Shown: positions 11,555 through 23,719, counted from the stretch's first letter. The stretch: 64,000 bases of DNA from Juglans regia (GCF_001411555.2 NC_049910.1:31343150-31407149), one strand, 5' to 3'. Numbers and translations are program-made. The notes: generated by a model from the letters alone, not told the origin.

Positions 11555-12994
11555 GATCGATAAATGAAGCTGCATGGGTGCCCACAATTAATCATAAGCT
11601 ATTTTTATACATATAATTCTTAGCAACTGCAATCATTCCCTTGTAGAGTACCCTACTGCTAGGGACCTCCAAACCCTAGATTTTGACCCATTGAAAAGTG
11701 TGGTACGTACGTAGGTCTCCTCTCCTCTAATTTTCCTCCAAATTTTATAATGTACAAATAAATTTACATATTAATATTATTATCTTTATATTTTAAATTT
11801 AAATTAATATTATTTTAAATAAAATATACTTTCTGATCAATTTAAATGAGTGCACATATTAATACGTAAAATCGCTTATAATTAAATTTTTTCTATTCCT
11901 AATCTCACTGGTCATGGTCCTTACATTTATCAAGCTTTATCAGTTATTAAACCTTTAACAACAAACTAATATGAGCCAATTAAGACATGCATCTTGATTA
12001 GAATAATTTTAACTTTTAAAATGAGGTTTGGAGTTTGAAATTCTATTCTTATAAATGTACAGAAAAAACAACAAACTAATATGCAAGTACGGTTATAATT
12101 GATATTTTTTTATATAATATATATAATTAAATCAATATTTAAAAAATAGTAATAATAATTTAATACGATATATATAGAGCAAAAACTCTGAATTCAAATA
12201 TTTTATATGTTAAATCTATTTATTAAAAATTAGTCTGGTCCAGTACACGTACGTAGGGGCTGGAAATTGTTAACATATAGTATAAATTAATATTAAATCT
12301 ACATTGTTCTACTTTTTGGACCTGTAATTTCGTCGTATACTACGTACTTGTCCACCACTCGAGTCGCCATGCTACTGACACCATTAAAAGTAATGCCATT
12401 TGTTAAAAAATAAATAATATTTGTGATTGTGAATGCATGTATATTTATTTTGAAAAAAATAATAAATATGATATTTATATAAAAAAATAATTTTTTAATA
12501 ATAAATTTTATTATTTTTTAAAATGATTACACGATACTTACGTACTTTATAATTATATGTAATATTACTCTTTGTTAAAATATTTTACACTAGCTCATCA
12601 TGATGTCATTTGATGATCATCATCACTTAAGATTTTCCAAATTAATTCTAGCAAAGAGAGAGGAGCCCGCTAGCTATCGATTAATTTCGATCTATCATGA
12701 CCTTGCTGGACGGGAAAATCCAGTGATGATTAATTCATCGAATCTTGGCTAATTGCTTTCACTACATTTATGATTTTAACGCATGGGTGCACATGAAAAT
12801 TCTGGAAGCTGGCAAAGGATGAATATTATATAGTATGTTGAAACACTACCATTTTGATCATGAATTGCTATAAGTGTTCAGTTAGTTGAGTGGAAACTCG
12901 AAAGATCAGCCTATTGTACGTACTCTTCCCTGAGACATCAAGAAAAGATCTCATCTGAGCCCTTGGCCTTTCCTACCTTTACAAACATCTAGTT

Positions 12995-13019
12995 CTCTCT
13001 CTCTCTCTCTCTCTCTCTT
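12995..13019. repeat. (CT)n microsatellite
   Basis: About 25 bp of CT repeats. Confidence 0.93.
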
Positions 13020-13240
13020 ATATATATACCTTTGACATATATGGCCGTACGTACGTTGGTGCCGATTACAAGTCGATCACCAGAAGATGATCATGACTAG
13101 CTAGCTAGAATACACAATTAATGTTCAGTGAGATCTAATGAACTATATATATCTATGGAACAAGATCATGCTCGGAATTGAACCTTATCCATAGTGTGAA
13201 AAGTAAACAGAATGGGATTTTCGTTTTCAACTACAATTTT

Positions 13241-13357
13241 TATTGACAGATATCACAAAATCAGTCTACTTACCTTAATTTTAGCTTGCACAAAATTAAG
13301 AATCACCTTAATTTTAAGAATTAGTCTACTTACCTTATGTACAACTTTCTATACTTA
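13241..13357 (+). repeat. Copia-4 5' LTR, truncated
   Basis: Homologous to the first 117 bp or so of the 3' LTR, with similarity stopping at CTATACTTA. RT sequence follows a few bases later. A 14-bp string, TACAATTTTTATTG, spans the left boundary (13232-13245) and recurs at the internal junction (13360-13373). Confidence 0.8.
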
Positions 13358-13363
13358 TGTACA

Positions 13364-14711
13364 ATTTTTATTGGCAATTGCTGCTACAAAAAGTTGGACG
13401 ATTCAACAATTCGATGTTAATAATGATTTTTTGCATGACGATCTTGATGAAGAAGTCTACATGACTCCACCACCCGAATACTGCACTAAGGGGAAGACCC
13501 GTGTCTGTTGGCTTAGAAAATCCCTATATGGCCTCAAGTAAGCCTCCCGCAACTTTTTTTTTAAACTAACTACTGTGCTTCTTGATGCAGGTTTTCATCA
13601 ATCTCAGACAGATAATTCTTTATTCACTCTTGTTACCCACATGATATGAACCCGCGGGAAAGGAATCCCTTGAACCCACAGTAAATTTGAAAACTCCCCA
13701 AGAAAGTCAAAATCAAGTCAATGGATGGAGAACCAGCATCACTTTTGTTTTTGTTTATGTGGATGACATCTTGGTGGCTGGAAATGACATTTCTCAAATC
13801 GAAGCTTTCAAAAGAATTCTCTCTACTCATTTCAAAACAAAAGATCTTGGCTCTCTGAAATATTTTCTTAGACTCGAAGTTGCTTACTCTCACAAGGCAT
13901 CTTCCTCAATCAGTGCAAATATGCTCTCGACATACTTGTTGACAGTGTCCAACTCGGTGCTCGAACTGCCTATTTTCCTATAGAACAACATTTGAAGCTC
14001 AACAATCAAGATGACACTCTCTTCCCTGATCCTTGCCTTTATCGTCGCCTAGTTGATCGCTTCATCTATCTGACCATCACTTGACCCGACATTGTTCATG
14101 CAATCAACATTTTCAGTCAATTCATGCATGCTCCTCGTGTTCTTCACATGACTACTGCTACTTATGTTCTCCGTTACATCAAAGGGAGTCCTGACCAAGT
14201 CATTTTTTTCTCCTCCTCTAGCACTCGACAGGTTACAACTTATACTGATTCTGATTGGGCAAGCTGCCCCACCACACGCCGCTCCACCATTGGCTACTTC
14301 ATTCAGATAGGCACTAGTTCAATCTCATGGCATACCAAGAAACAGACTATTGTTGCTCACTCTTCTATTGAAGCAGAATATCGAGCTATGGTCGTTACCA
14401 CCTGCGAGCTCACAAGGTTGAAACAGTTTCTAACTGATCTTGGCATCTCTCATCCCGAGCCTTTCACACTTCATTGCGACAATCAATTTGCACTTTACAT
14501 TGCACACAATCCTGTGTTTTATGACTGTACCAAACACATTGAGATTGATTGCCACATTATTCGTGATAAAATTCGCTTGGGCCTCCTCAAAACTATTCAC
14601 ACTTCTTCAAATGAGCAAGTCGCTGATATCTTCACCAAAGCTTTAAGACAAAAACGTTTTCATAATTTCTCGCGCAAGTTAGGCATTACAGATCTACATG
14701 CGCCAACTTGA
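13364..14711 (+). pseudogene. Copia-4 RT (partial) and RNase H
   Basis: It begins within RT ([32 protein letters not shown]). After frame breaks and stops at 13540-13690, RT resumes with an intact YVDDILVAGND and GSLKYFL. RNase H follows from about 14124, with YTDSDWASCPTTRRSTIG, SSIEAEYRAM, LHCDNQFAL and KHIEIDCHIIRDK, ending at a stop at 14709-14711. Gag, protease and integrase are absent. The DNNFLHGDL/GSLKYFLGLE wording is typical of a copia lineage different from Copia-1. It cannot be autonomous. Confidence 0.88.
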
Positions 14712-14718
14712 GAGGAAG

Positions 14719-14922
14719 TATTGACAGATATCACAAAATCAGTCTACTTATCTTAATCTTAGCTTGCACAAAATCAGGAATCACCTCAATTTTAGGAATT
14801 AGTCTAGTTACCTTATGTACAACTTTCTATACTTAGTCTCTTGGTCATCTATTTATTTGTAAAGTTGAATACAAATCAATATGAAGTTTTGAGCAAACAC
14901 GTCTCCCTCTTGTTTCTTAACA
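14719..14922 (+). repeat. Copia-4 3' LTR
   Basis: About 204 bp, ending TTCTTAACA, followed by ATTTT. It is complete relative to the truncated 5' copy. Confidence 0.8.
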
Positions 14923-14927
14923 ATTTT

Positions 14928-15556
14928 ATAGAGATATAATACTGATCTATGATGAAACCAGCTTTGATGTGCTCACCCTACATATAATATAAATGCTCTA
15001 TCGTTCAATGTCAATTACTTATATAATCGTTTTGAGTGTATGACTCAAAAAAGAAAAAAAGAATGCATTAATTAAGTAAATCAAAATATATAACATGCAT
15101 GGATTGGTTAAGTTACAAATTGCTTTGTCTTTGTACATGTTTTCAGCTATATATGTTGCATAAATGATATAAAGGAAAATTTGTACACTCACAGTCACTT
15201 TAGTAAGACCCATAATTTTGTTTCGTAATTAATGGGAATTGCTAACATCTTTTCTGTCCCACTTTGGGATAAAGCAAAAGCAGGGAAAAAGCAAGAAAGA
15301 AAAGAAAAACTTAGAATTAATAAAGGAGGAAAGAAAAAGGCAAAGCAATAAACAAACAAGGAAAAGAAAGGTAGCAGAGACAAAAGGTTCTCAAACTCCA
15401 TTATTATTCAAACACTCTCTTGCACAGGACTTGGGTTTCCTCGATCTACTTAATCCGGATTAAGTAAGAGGGCCTCTCAAAGCTTCTACGAAGACTTGTT
15501 TGGGAGCTTCAAATAAGAAGAAAAAGGAAAGAGAAAGGGTAATTTTCTCAGAAGGC
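14928..15556 (+). other. upstream region and probable 5' leader of the bHLH gene
   Basis: No protein gene is supported. The purine-rich stretch from about 15280 to 15556 is compatible with a 5' untranslated leader. A TATAAAGG string is at about 15167. Transcript start and core promoter cannot be placed from sequence alone. Confidence 0.4.
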
Positions 15557-18500
15557 ATGAATAGAGGTGTTTTGCAGAGCTCCCCGGTGCAACAAATGAT
15601 GGCCGGAAACCCTTATAACTGGTGGAATATCAATGGCATGCTCCCACCGACACAGCCATCTTCTCCTTTCTTGCCTACTCCTGCAAATTGTTTACCTCAA
15701 TATGCACCCACTTCTTCTTCACTTCCCATTCATTCTTGGCATGATAGCCAGGAGCTTCCAGAGTCTTGGAGCCAACTACTCTTGTAATCGTCTCATAACT
15801 GTCTCTCTTATCATACGTACATCCATGGCTGAATGATTAAATATCTTGTAATTTACCTCTTTCTCTGTGCATAATATGCGCATCGATCATGAATCATCCT
15901 CCTATTTCTGTTAAACTTTTAAACTTAAACGAATTATGGTACATGGGTTTGATTTTGTTCTCTCTCTCTCTCTCTCTCTCTCTCTTCAACATAATATGGA
16001 ATATGATTAATTTAATTAATTAGTTGGGATCGTGATGCATGTCATGGTTTTTCTTTTAGGGGGGGATTAGTTGGTGAAGAAGATAAGATAATTAGCATGA
16101 GCCAGTTTCAACCTAAGAGGTTAATGGAGAATTGGGAGGACCCAGTTCTATGTCAAGCTTCAAAGGCTTCTGCTGTGAATGTTAAGAAAGAACATCCCGC
16201 AAGCAGCTATATGTATGGAAATGGAACTCATGAGGAGTTTGAAGAAGCAAAACCTAACTGGTCTCAAGTAATGCCTGCAGCTTCATCTCCAAAGTCTTCA
16301 TGTCTGACAAGTTTGATCAGCAGTAAAAATATGTTGGATTTTTCTAGCAATTACAACAGATCGAAAGATGGGAGGCAGCTCCCACCACCCGATCGATCTT
16401 CTGATCAGGTAAGAGAAGAGATAGAGACTGAGATGATGATCAGTCTTTCAATTTTTGAATTTTTTTTTTTCTAGGGTAGATCGACAACATTTGTGAAACG
16501 ATGGTCGTTAAAATATTCTTGATTAATCATGTTCTTTTGGAGATTCCTTAAACTTTCATATAGGCCATTCATTTATATTATTTTTTTTATTTGAATAAAT
16601 TATCCACAGAACAGTGCAAATATTGACAATTGGTTTAGCTCCCCCACCCACCTGCAAATTAATTCTTTTCCTACAGAATTTCTTACATTTTTTTTTTTTT
16701 TTTTTTTGTGTGTGAAAGTTTTTGCATCTTTATTTTTAAATTAATTTCCTGCCCTAATCCTCCAAATGATTTACTAGCTATATATATATATATGTTCACC
16801 ATTGCAAACCATGCAATGAGGTTTCTTTCTTCTTTCCTTTAAAGGGTAACAGCAATGCAACTGGTGGGGCACTCAAGAAAGCTAGGATTCAACCTTCTTC
16901 AACCCAAACTACCTTCAAGGTAATGTATACATGAACTCAAAATACCAACACCCAACCCCCTCCCTCCCCCGGTCCCTGATGATCTGATCTCTCTATCTCT
17001 CTCCCCAACACCAGCCAACACATGATACAACCCCACATGAGAGCCACACCATACCCAACACATGCATACACAACAAGCACACACAAACATCTGTGGGTGG
17101 CGACTGATGATCATGTTGTTGTCTTTCTTCACTGTCACTTTTCAATAGTGACGATTCTGTATATATCTGTTTCTCTCCAACTTATCCATCAAAAGGAAAA
17201 ATCAATCTTTCAACTAAATAAATAAATCGCAGCCATGCCTCATGCGCGCATCTTGATCTCTTCTGTCTTATATATTTTATGATCAGGTGAGGAAGGAGAA
17301 ATTAGGTGACAGAATAACAGCTCTCCACCAGCTGGTATCTCCATTCGGAAAGGTAAGCCCTAAACTAGCTAAATAATTAAGATGCCTCAAAGAAATTTGG
17401 CAAACAAAGAAAAATTTATGGAACAATTCACGATCTTCACGGCCGGGGAAGTCCATAAAGACTAATTATAAAGAGACATTCTTTCGGTATAGGAGACTGC
17501 TACAGCCACCGAGAGTGGCGACCCAACGTGTAATGTTTTTCAAAAAAATTTTAAATTCCCTCAAACATTTAAAAAAAAAAAATACAAACTTATTAAAAAA
17601 ACACTTGTTTAACCATTAAATAAATAATAATAATAAAAAAACAAATCGGTAGCTCTTATCTGTGTGTATCCTCGGTGAATATTACAGCATTTTCCTTCCG
17701 TATATTATCTAATTCCTTTCTCCATCTTTTTCTCAAATCACTAGACTAGGGTTTTCTCTTTATTTCTTTCTGGGTAAGTGGATTGTTTAAAACTTAACAT
17801 CAAAATATATGTTTTTGGATGTTTAATGAATGAGAACAGTTATAAATATAAAAAGATTATATAAAGTAAATTTATAAATTGATAATGTAATTTTATAAAA
17901 TTTGTTAATTAAATTTATTTTATAATAAAAATAATTTTACTATTTAACATATCACATCAAATAATATTAATTTATAAATTTATTTTTATATAATTATTTT
18001 ACGTGAACAATATTATTATATTGTCTATAAAAAAAAAAAAAGACATGAAAATATGACTTTGGACTGTTGTGATGTGCTCTACTTTTTTCACCTTTTGCAG
18101 ACTGACACAGCCTCTGTGTTGTTAGAAGCTCTTGGGTACATCAGATTCCTTCAGAGTCAAATTGAGGTGATGTTTCTTCTTCATCATTTATCATTTGTTT
18201 TTTGTAGACAACCACGAGCAGTGATGGGAAACTGCAAAAGTTTCATTTCTCAATGTTCTTAATTCCCATATTCTTTAGTACTTATCGATCAAGTTCTTAA
18301 AGATTCGCTTTGTTTAATTTCCTCACCTGGCCTGGATGCAGGCCCTCAGCTTACCTTACTTTGGTAGTGGATCAGGAAACATGAGGCAGCAACATTCTGT
18401 AAGATACTACTACATGAACCATAATTTTTCACTTCCCAATAGAAGAACTCTCTCTCTCTCTCTCTCTTTCTCTCTCCAGCATGTGCACGAGTGTTTTTAT

Positions 18501-19174
18501 GGTATTGGTCAACAATGGGACACGATTAATTAATGATTGTTATTTTCTTTTGCAATAATCTTGTTAGGTTCAAGGAGATCAGATGAATTGTATATTTCCT
18601 GAAGATCCTGGTCAAGTATGCTTTATTGGATCCATTTCCTTCTTAAAGGGGTGTTAGACTGTTGGGAACTTGGATTTGGAAAATTAAGCTAATACTTTAC
18701 TTTGTTTGCTAAACTAGAAAACCAAGTGCTTTAAAGTGTAAAGTTTCACCAACCACTTAAAATTGATAATGCTAATGCTTTTGAAATGGTTTTTCCCCTT
18801 CTTGACTAGCTGCTGAATAACAACTATATCAAGAGGAAAGAGGCACCTGAGCTACAGGTAGTTCTTGACTATATAGAAATATAATTCTTTCTTCTTAAAA
18901 ATAAGATATTCTGTGTTCTTCATTTCAACATAAAGCTTTTTTTCTTATCTTTCTGCATGGTCCTAATAAATGAAATGAAATTAATTTGCATTACTTTTTT
19001 TTTTGCTGTTTCTTTCTTGTTTTCATTTGAAATCGTTAGGATCTTCATAAAGAGCCAAAGAAAGATCTAAGAAGTAGAGGGTTGTGTCTGATTCCAGTGT
19101 CATGTATGTTGCAAGTTGGGAGTGACAATGGAGCAGATTATTGGGCTCCTGCTCTCGGCGGGGGCTTCCAGTAG
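15557..19174 (+). CDS. bHLH68: bHLH68-like transcription factor, nine exons
   Basis: Exons: 15557-15783, 16060-16408, 16845-16919, 17287-17352, 18101-18166, 18342-18398, 18568-18615, 18810-18857, 19040-19174. All introns are GT-AG and the frame is kept throughout, giving 356 codons. The start is the ATG of [19 protein letters not shown], which matches the conserved N-terminus of plant bHLH68-type proteins. The domain spans about residues 203-265: [15 protein letters not shown] (exon 3), helix 1 [17 protein letters not shown] (exon 4) and helix 2 [20 protein letters not shown] (exon 5). The C-terminus keeps [11 protein letters not shown] and a GGGF end. In this family it is a nuclear dimerising DNA-binding regulator. 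The basic part lacks the usual His-Glu-Arg E-box residues, as in related atypical plant bHLH proteins, so DNA specificity is uncertain. Its target genes are not evident from context. Confidence 0.94.
15959..15985. repeat. (CT)n microsatellite in intron 1
   Basis: About 27 bp of TC repeats in the first intron of the bHLH gene. Confidence 0.93.
17492..17695. mobile_element. Mutator-like MITE in intron 4 of the bHLH gene
   Basis: 204 bp. The left end is GGAGACTGCTACAGCCACCG and the complement of the right end is GGAAAATGCTGTAATATTCA, both continuing into CACCGAG. Flanks TTCGGTATA (17483-17491) and TTCCGTATA (17696-17704) form a 9-bp TSD with one mismatch, the length made by Mutator-type elements. 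The interior is A-rich and non-coding. It lies between the exons encoding helix 1 and helix 2, clear of splice sites. Confidence 0.8.
18449..18478. repeat. (CT)n microsatellite in intron 6
   Basis: An interrupted CT run in the intron between exons 6 and 7. Confidence 0.9.
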
Positions 19175-19481
19175 ATCATCATCATGGATTTTCAAGTTAA
19201 TTTGCAGCACACAAAGATCACTACTTCATAGAAACGATATAACATCATTAGCAGTCACTCTGCTAAAATCCAAGGCTGATTGCTCATGATGCTATACAAT
19301 CTTTGACTCTATACAAATGTGCTGTAAATTATGTGGTTAGGATTTGTAAGTCCTTAATCAATTTCATTATGCCAATCACTCTTTATATATATATATATAT
19401 ATATTCCTCCTAAAGCTGCTGCTGCTGCTACATTAATGGTTTCCTTTGTATATGCAGTGTTAGTAGTATGAGTCCAATGAT
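19175..19481 (+). other. 3' flank and probable 3' UTR of the bHLH gene
   Basis: It runs from the stop codon to the Copia-2 insertion. It contains an (AT)n run at 19384-19404 and a short (GCT)n. No canonical AATAAA signal is seen, so the polyadenylation site cannot be placed and may lie within or beyond the insertion. Confidence 0.5.
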
Positions 19482-19486
19482 CATTC

Positions 19487-19856
19487 TGTTAAATTCACAA
19501 GATATGATAATTTCTTCCCAGAAATCAAAGCATTTGTCTAACAAAATTGAGAGTTAATACCTCCAATAACTTATGATAGATTTTTCATAGAGCTTTAGGG
19601 TTCCTACAAAAGAGGAAGTTTTTTCAGCTATGGAGAGAACTATTCTCTACCCATCTTTTCTGATTTTTGGTTCTTGCCCTAAGAGAGAGAAGAGGAAGAG
19701 CAAAAAATCCTAAATAGAACTCAATGAGCTAGTTCTATTTTAAAGTGGGGTGAAAGTAGGGACCTCCATATGTGTCTATTAAAATGGTTCATCTCATTAT
19801 GGGCTCAGTGACTAAATCTTAATGCTAGTCCATTATTTTTAAAAATAAATACAACA
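19487..19856 (-). repeat. Copia-2 3' LTR
   Basis: 370 bp, 313 bp downstream of the bHLH stop codon. The adjoining complement of ATCTCCCACTTGG is the polypurine tract. Confidence 0.95.
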
Positions 19857-20079
19857 ATCTCCCACTTGGACAACATTGCATTTAATCATAATATAAACAC
19901 AAACAAGCATCCCAAAATCAAAGGCCTTGTTCAAACCTTCAAGTACAAGTTAGTGAACAATACATCGACAGGGCATACAACACATGACCAATACTTGCAA
20001 TCACATAATTCAGGCCGATGAGATGCAAGTGTAATATGGAAATAATCAAAAGAGTGACAAACACCTATTTCCACAAGAA

Positions 20080-20480
20080 GCCCTAGAGACAAAACTGAAT
20101 GTCTTTAAAGTAATAAGCCTTGTCCAAAATGCATGTGCAACACCTAGTCTAGTGACTATATTGACAGGATATATGACACAAAACTTATACTTACAACCGC
20201 ACGACTCAAGCATAGACTAAAACAGATTGTCTCTTATAGGTAATACGCCTTGTCCATAATGACTGTGACTCAGGCACGAGACTAATCAATATGTCTCAAT
20301 ATATAAAGTACACCCTATCTAAAATGCGCGCGACTCAGGCATGAGACTAAACATAATGTCTCATTAAATAAAAAATCGCCTTGTCCAAAATGCACATGAC
20401 CCAGGCGTGAGACTAGTCAATATGTCTCAATACATAAAGTATGCCCTTTCCAAAATGCACGTGACTCAGGCATTCATTGA
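20080..20480 (-). repeat. tandem repeat of about 60 bp in Copia-2 3' non-coding region
   Basis: Several imperfect units contain CCTTGTCCAAAATGC, GACTCAGGC and GAGACTA..AATATGTCTCA, read on the plus strand. The units differ at many positions, so the array predates recent decay. It lies between the end of RNase H and the polypurine tract. Confidence 0.8.
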
Positions 20481-20559
20481 CATTACTATATTTAAAACAA
20501 AATATGAGCATAAACAATATAGTCAAACAATCAATGATCACAGAACTCCCATTAACTAA

Positions 20560-23500
20560 ATGCAACAGAAGATTTTAACAATCACAAATGAGTCACATGC
20601 TCTTGAAATAGCTTTGGAGCTAAACCTTTAGTTAGTGGGTTAGCTAACATATGCTCTGTGGAAATATGTTCAATACAAATATAAGACTCGGTTATTTTCT
20701 CTCTAACAAACAAATACTTAATATCAATATGATTGGAGCGAGAATAGCTCCTAGTGTTTCAAGAGAAAGCGACTGCTGCAGAGTTATCACAAAATATCTT
20801 CAACGGCCTCGAAATGGTGTTCACAACACCTAGCCCCAAGATAAAGTTTTGCAACCATATAGCCTAACATGTGGCCTCATAACAAACTACATACTATGTC
20901 TCCATTGTAGAGGAAGCTGTAAGTGTCTGTTTGACACTTTTCCAAGAAACAGCTCCTTTTGCCATCATAAAAGTATAACCAGAAGTGAATCTTCTATCAT
21001 TTGAACAACTCGTAAAATTGGCATCAGAATATCCAACTACATCAAGAATGTCAGATTTCTGATATGTAAGTGCTAGATCTTTAGAGCCTTACAAATACCT
21101 AAATATTTTTTTTGTAGCTTTCCAATGAGCCAAACCAGGATTAGTCAAGTATCTCCCAAGTACACCAACAACATAAGCAATATCAGGTCGTGTACATACT
21201 TGACCATACATCAAACTACCCACAACCGACAAATAGGGAATCGTTTGCATATGGGCCCTCTCACTATCATCTTGAGGGCATTGAGACTTAGAAAATATCA
21301 CCTTTTACAATAGGTGTTTGTCCAGGAGAACAATAATGCATATTAAACCTATTTAAAACTCAATCGATGTAGGTTTTCCGAGACAATCCAAGAACACCTC
21401 TAGATCTCTCATGAAAAATCTGGATTCCCAAAATATAAGAGGTCTCACCAATATCTTTCATATCAAAATCATATGATAACATGCATTTTGTCTCAAACAT
21501 AAGTTCAATGTCACTTGCAACGAGTAATATATCATCAAAATGAAGAACAAGAAATATATACTTACTCCCATTGACTCTCAAATATATGTATTGATCAACA
21601 AGATTCTCCTTAAAATTGCAAGAGGTAACAATCTCATCAAACTTTAGATGCCATTGTCTCGATGGCTGCTTAAGCCCATAAATGGACTTGTTAAGTTTAC
21701 ACACCATGTGTTCCTTTCCTCCCACTTAATTGGAACCATCTGGTTGCATCATGTACACATCCTCAAATAGATGTCCATTAAGAAAAGCTGTCTTGACATC
21801 TATTTGATGCAGCTCGAGATCAAAATGAGCCACCACCAATGCCATAATAATTTGAAAAGAATCATTTGTAGAAGCAGGCGAGAAAGTGTCCTTATAATCA
21901 ATGTCTTGTCTTTGGTTAAAACCCTTAGCAACAAGCTTAGCTTTATATCTTTCTACCTGGCCTTCAAAATTATACTTGGTTTTAAAAACACATTTGCAAT
22001 CAATTGACCTATAGTCAATGGTAGTTCAACTAAGTCTCATACTCCGTTATGACACATCGATGCCATCTCATCATGCATAGCATCCATCTAACATGAAGAT
22101 TGAGGACTATCAATGGTCTCCTTAAAATAGGCTAGATCAAGAGACATATCAGTATTAAACTCATACTTCTGCAAATAGACAATATAATCATATGAAATTT
22201 CTGGTCTACGAATTCTCTGTGATCTCCTCATAACAATATCATCAGTCACCACATCAACATCAACTATAGTGTCAACAATAGGGTCTTGGACAATAGTACT
22301 GGTTCCCTCTGTCAATGGTGGTACAACTGCTGATGGAGGAGTAACCTAAACAGATATAACAACACGCTCCTCCCTAAATACAATTTCATGTGGTGCCGAA
22401 CTCCCACTGTCACTAACATCCTCAAAGAAAATGGCTTGATCAGATTCAATAACTTTAGTAACATTAGAAGGGCAATAGAATCTAGAGCCTCTTGATCCCA
22501 CACAGTAGCAAACAAAATAACCAGTAATTGTCTTAGGATGAAGTTTCTTCTATTGAGGATTATATGACCTTATTTTTACTTTACAGCCACAAACATGGAA
22601 ATGATGCAAACTAGGCCTCTTACCTGACCATAACTCATAAGGAGTTTTAGGAACCGACTTACTTGATACTTGATTCAAAATATATGTAAAGGTTTTCAAA
22701 GACTCACCCCACAAAAATTCAAGCAAAGTGAAATGACTAAGCATACAATGCACCATATCCATAAGAGTACGATTTCTTGTTTCTGCAATACCATTCTGTT
22801 CAGGAGTTCCAGGCATTGTGTATTGAGCCTCGATACCATATGCCTCAAGAAATCTAGCAAAAGGTCCAGAATTTCTTCCAGTTTCATCATATCTCCCATA
22901 AAAGTCACCTCCTCTATCTGATCTTATCGCTTTGATTTTCTTATTTTTCTGGAGTTTCATAGCAGCCTTAAAAGCTTCCAATGAGTCTGATTTTTCTCGA
23001 ACGAGCTCAATACAACCATAGCGAGAATAATCATCAATAAAGGTAATGAAGTATCTATAATTTCCTAAAGCGGCAAGTAAAATGGGACCACAAATATCAG
23101 TATGGATTAAATCTAGAATATCTAGATTTCTGCTAATCTTTTGCTTTCTAATTTTTGCTGGAAGCTTCCCTTTGATACAAGCAACACAAGTTTCAAAATC
23201 AGAAAAATCCAAGTCAACTAGAATGTCGTCTGTAATCAACCTCTCCATTATTTCTCTAAAAATATGACCCAACCTTTTGTGCCACAACATGAAAGAGTTT
23301 TCATTAGATCTAGTACATTTAAAACCAACTACAACATTCACAATAGAGACACTAGAAGAAGCAGGATCTAAAGCAGGAAGTAAGTCAGTTTTATACAAAC
23401 CATCATATAAAGTAGCAGTACCAACCACAATAGAGTCATAAAAGATTGTAGCCTTTCCATTTCCAAAATGTAAAATATAACCACATATGTCCAAAATAGA

Positions 23501-23689
23501 AATAGAGATAAGATTTCTTTTGATGGAAGGTATAAAATCAGTATCAGACAAGTTCAAAACATGCTTAAAAGCCAAAATAAGTCTGACAGCACCAATATGT
23601 TCAACTTTAACCTTCATACCATTGCCTATATTTACTATCAACTCTGTATCAATTGGTCTTCTATGGTTCCTTAATTCCTGCAAATAATT
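20560..23689 (-). pseudogene. Copia-2 pol
   Basis: Protease reads DAGA in place of the usual DSGA. Next come GAG-pre-integrase ([17 protein letters not shown]), integrase with [27 protein letters not shown] and [17 protein letters not shown], then RT with KLNKSIYGLKQPSRQWHLKF and, at the catalytic box, HFDDILL instead of YVDD. RNase H follows with SSTMET, IFCDNSAAVAFS and HIDIKYLFVRE. In-frame stops occur near 23720, 22550, 22350, 22090, 21725 and 21360 and within RNase H, several where Trp, Glu or Gln would be expected. The element is coding-dead. Confidence 0.9.
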
Positions 23690-23719
23690 TGTAGTGTGAA
23701 TGATCGCACCAGCATCTAG

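Larger units (their letters stand above)
11186..13235. other. intergenic, no gene seen
   Basis: No supported gene. It holds an (AT)n run at 11506-11548 and a (CT)n run at 12995-13019. Long reading frames through the AT run are artefacts of the repeat. Confidence 0.6.
13241..14922 (+). mobile_element. Copia-4: internally deleted copia element
   Basis: A 1.68-kb derivative with a partial 5' LTR (13241-13357) and a 3' LTR (14719-14922). It keeps only the C-terminal part of RT and RNase H. The LTR copies align over about 117 bp. Both are preceded by the same TAT before TGACAG; if the LTR starts at TATTGACAG, the flanks are a perfect 5-bp TSD, ATTTT (13236-13240 and 14923-14927), and the LTR ends are TA...CA rather than TG...CA. 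With a TG start no TSD matches. The purine tract AGAGGAAG precedes the 3' LTR. Confidence 0.85.

Noticed and set aside
11405..11587. Minus-strand frame of 60 codons
   Set aside because: Produced by the AT microsatellite (a YIYIYI run).
13233..13364. Long plus-strand frame 13212-13541 as an intact gene
   Set aside because: Its first third is translated LTR sequence; only the RT part is genuine.
16899..17138. Minus-strand frame opposite bHLH intron 3
   Set aside because: No domain; overlaps intron and exon of a well-supported plus-strand gene.
20080..20480. Repeat array as CRISPR
   Set aside because: Imperfect tandem units without regular spacers, in a plant retrotransposon.
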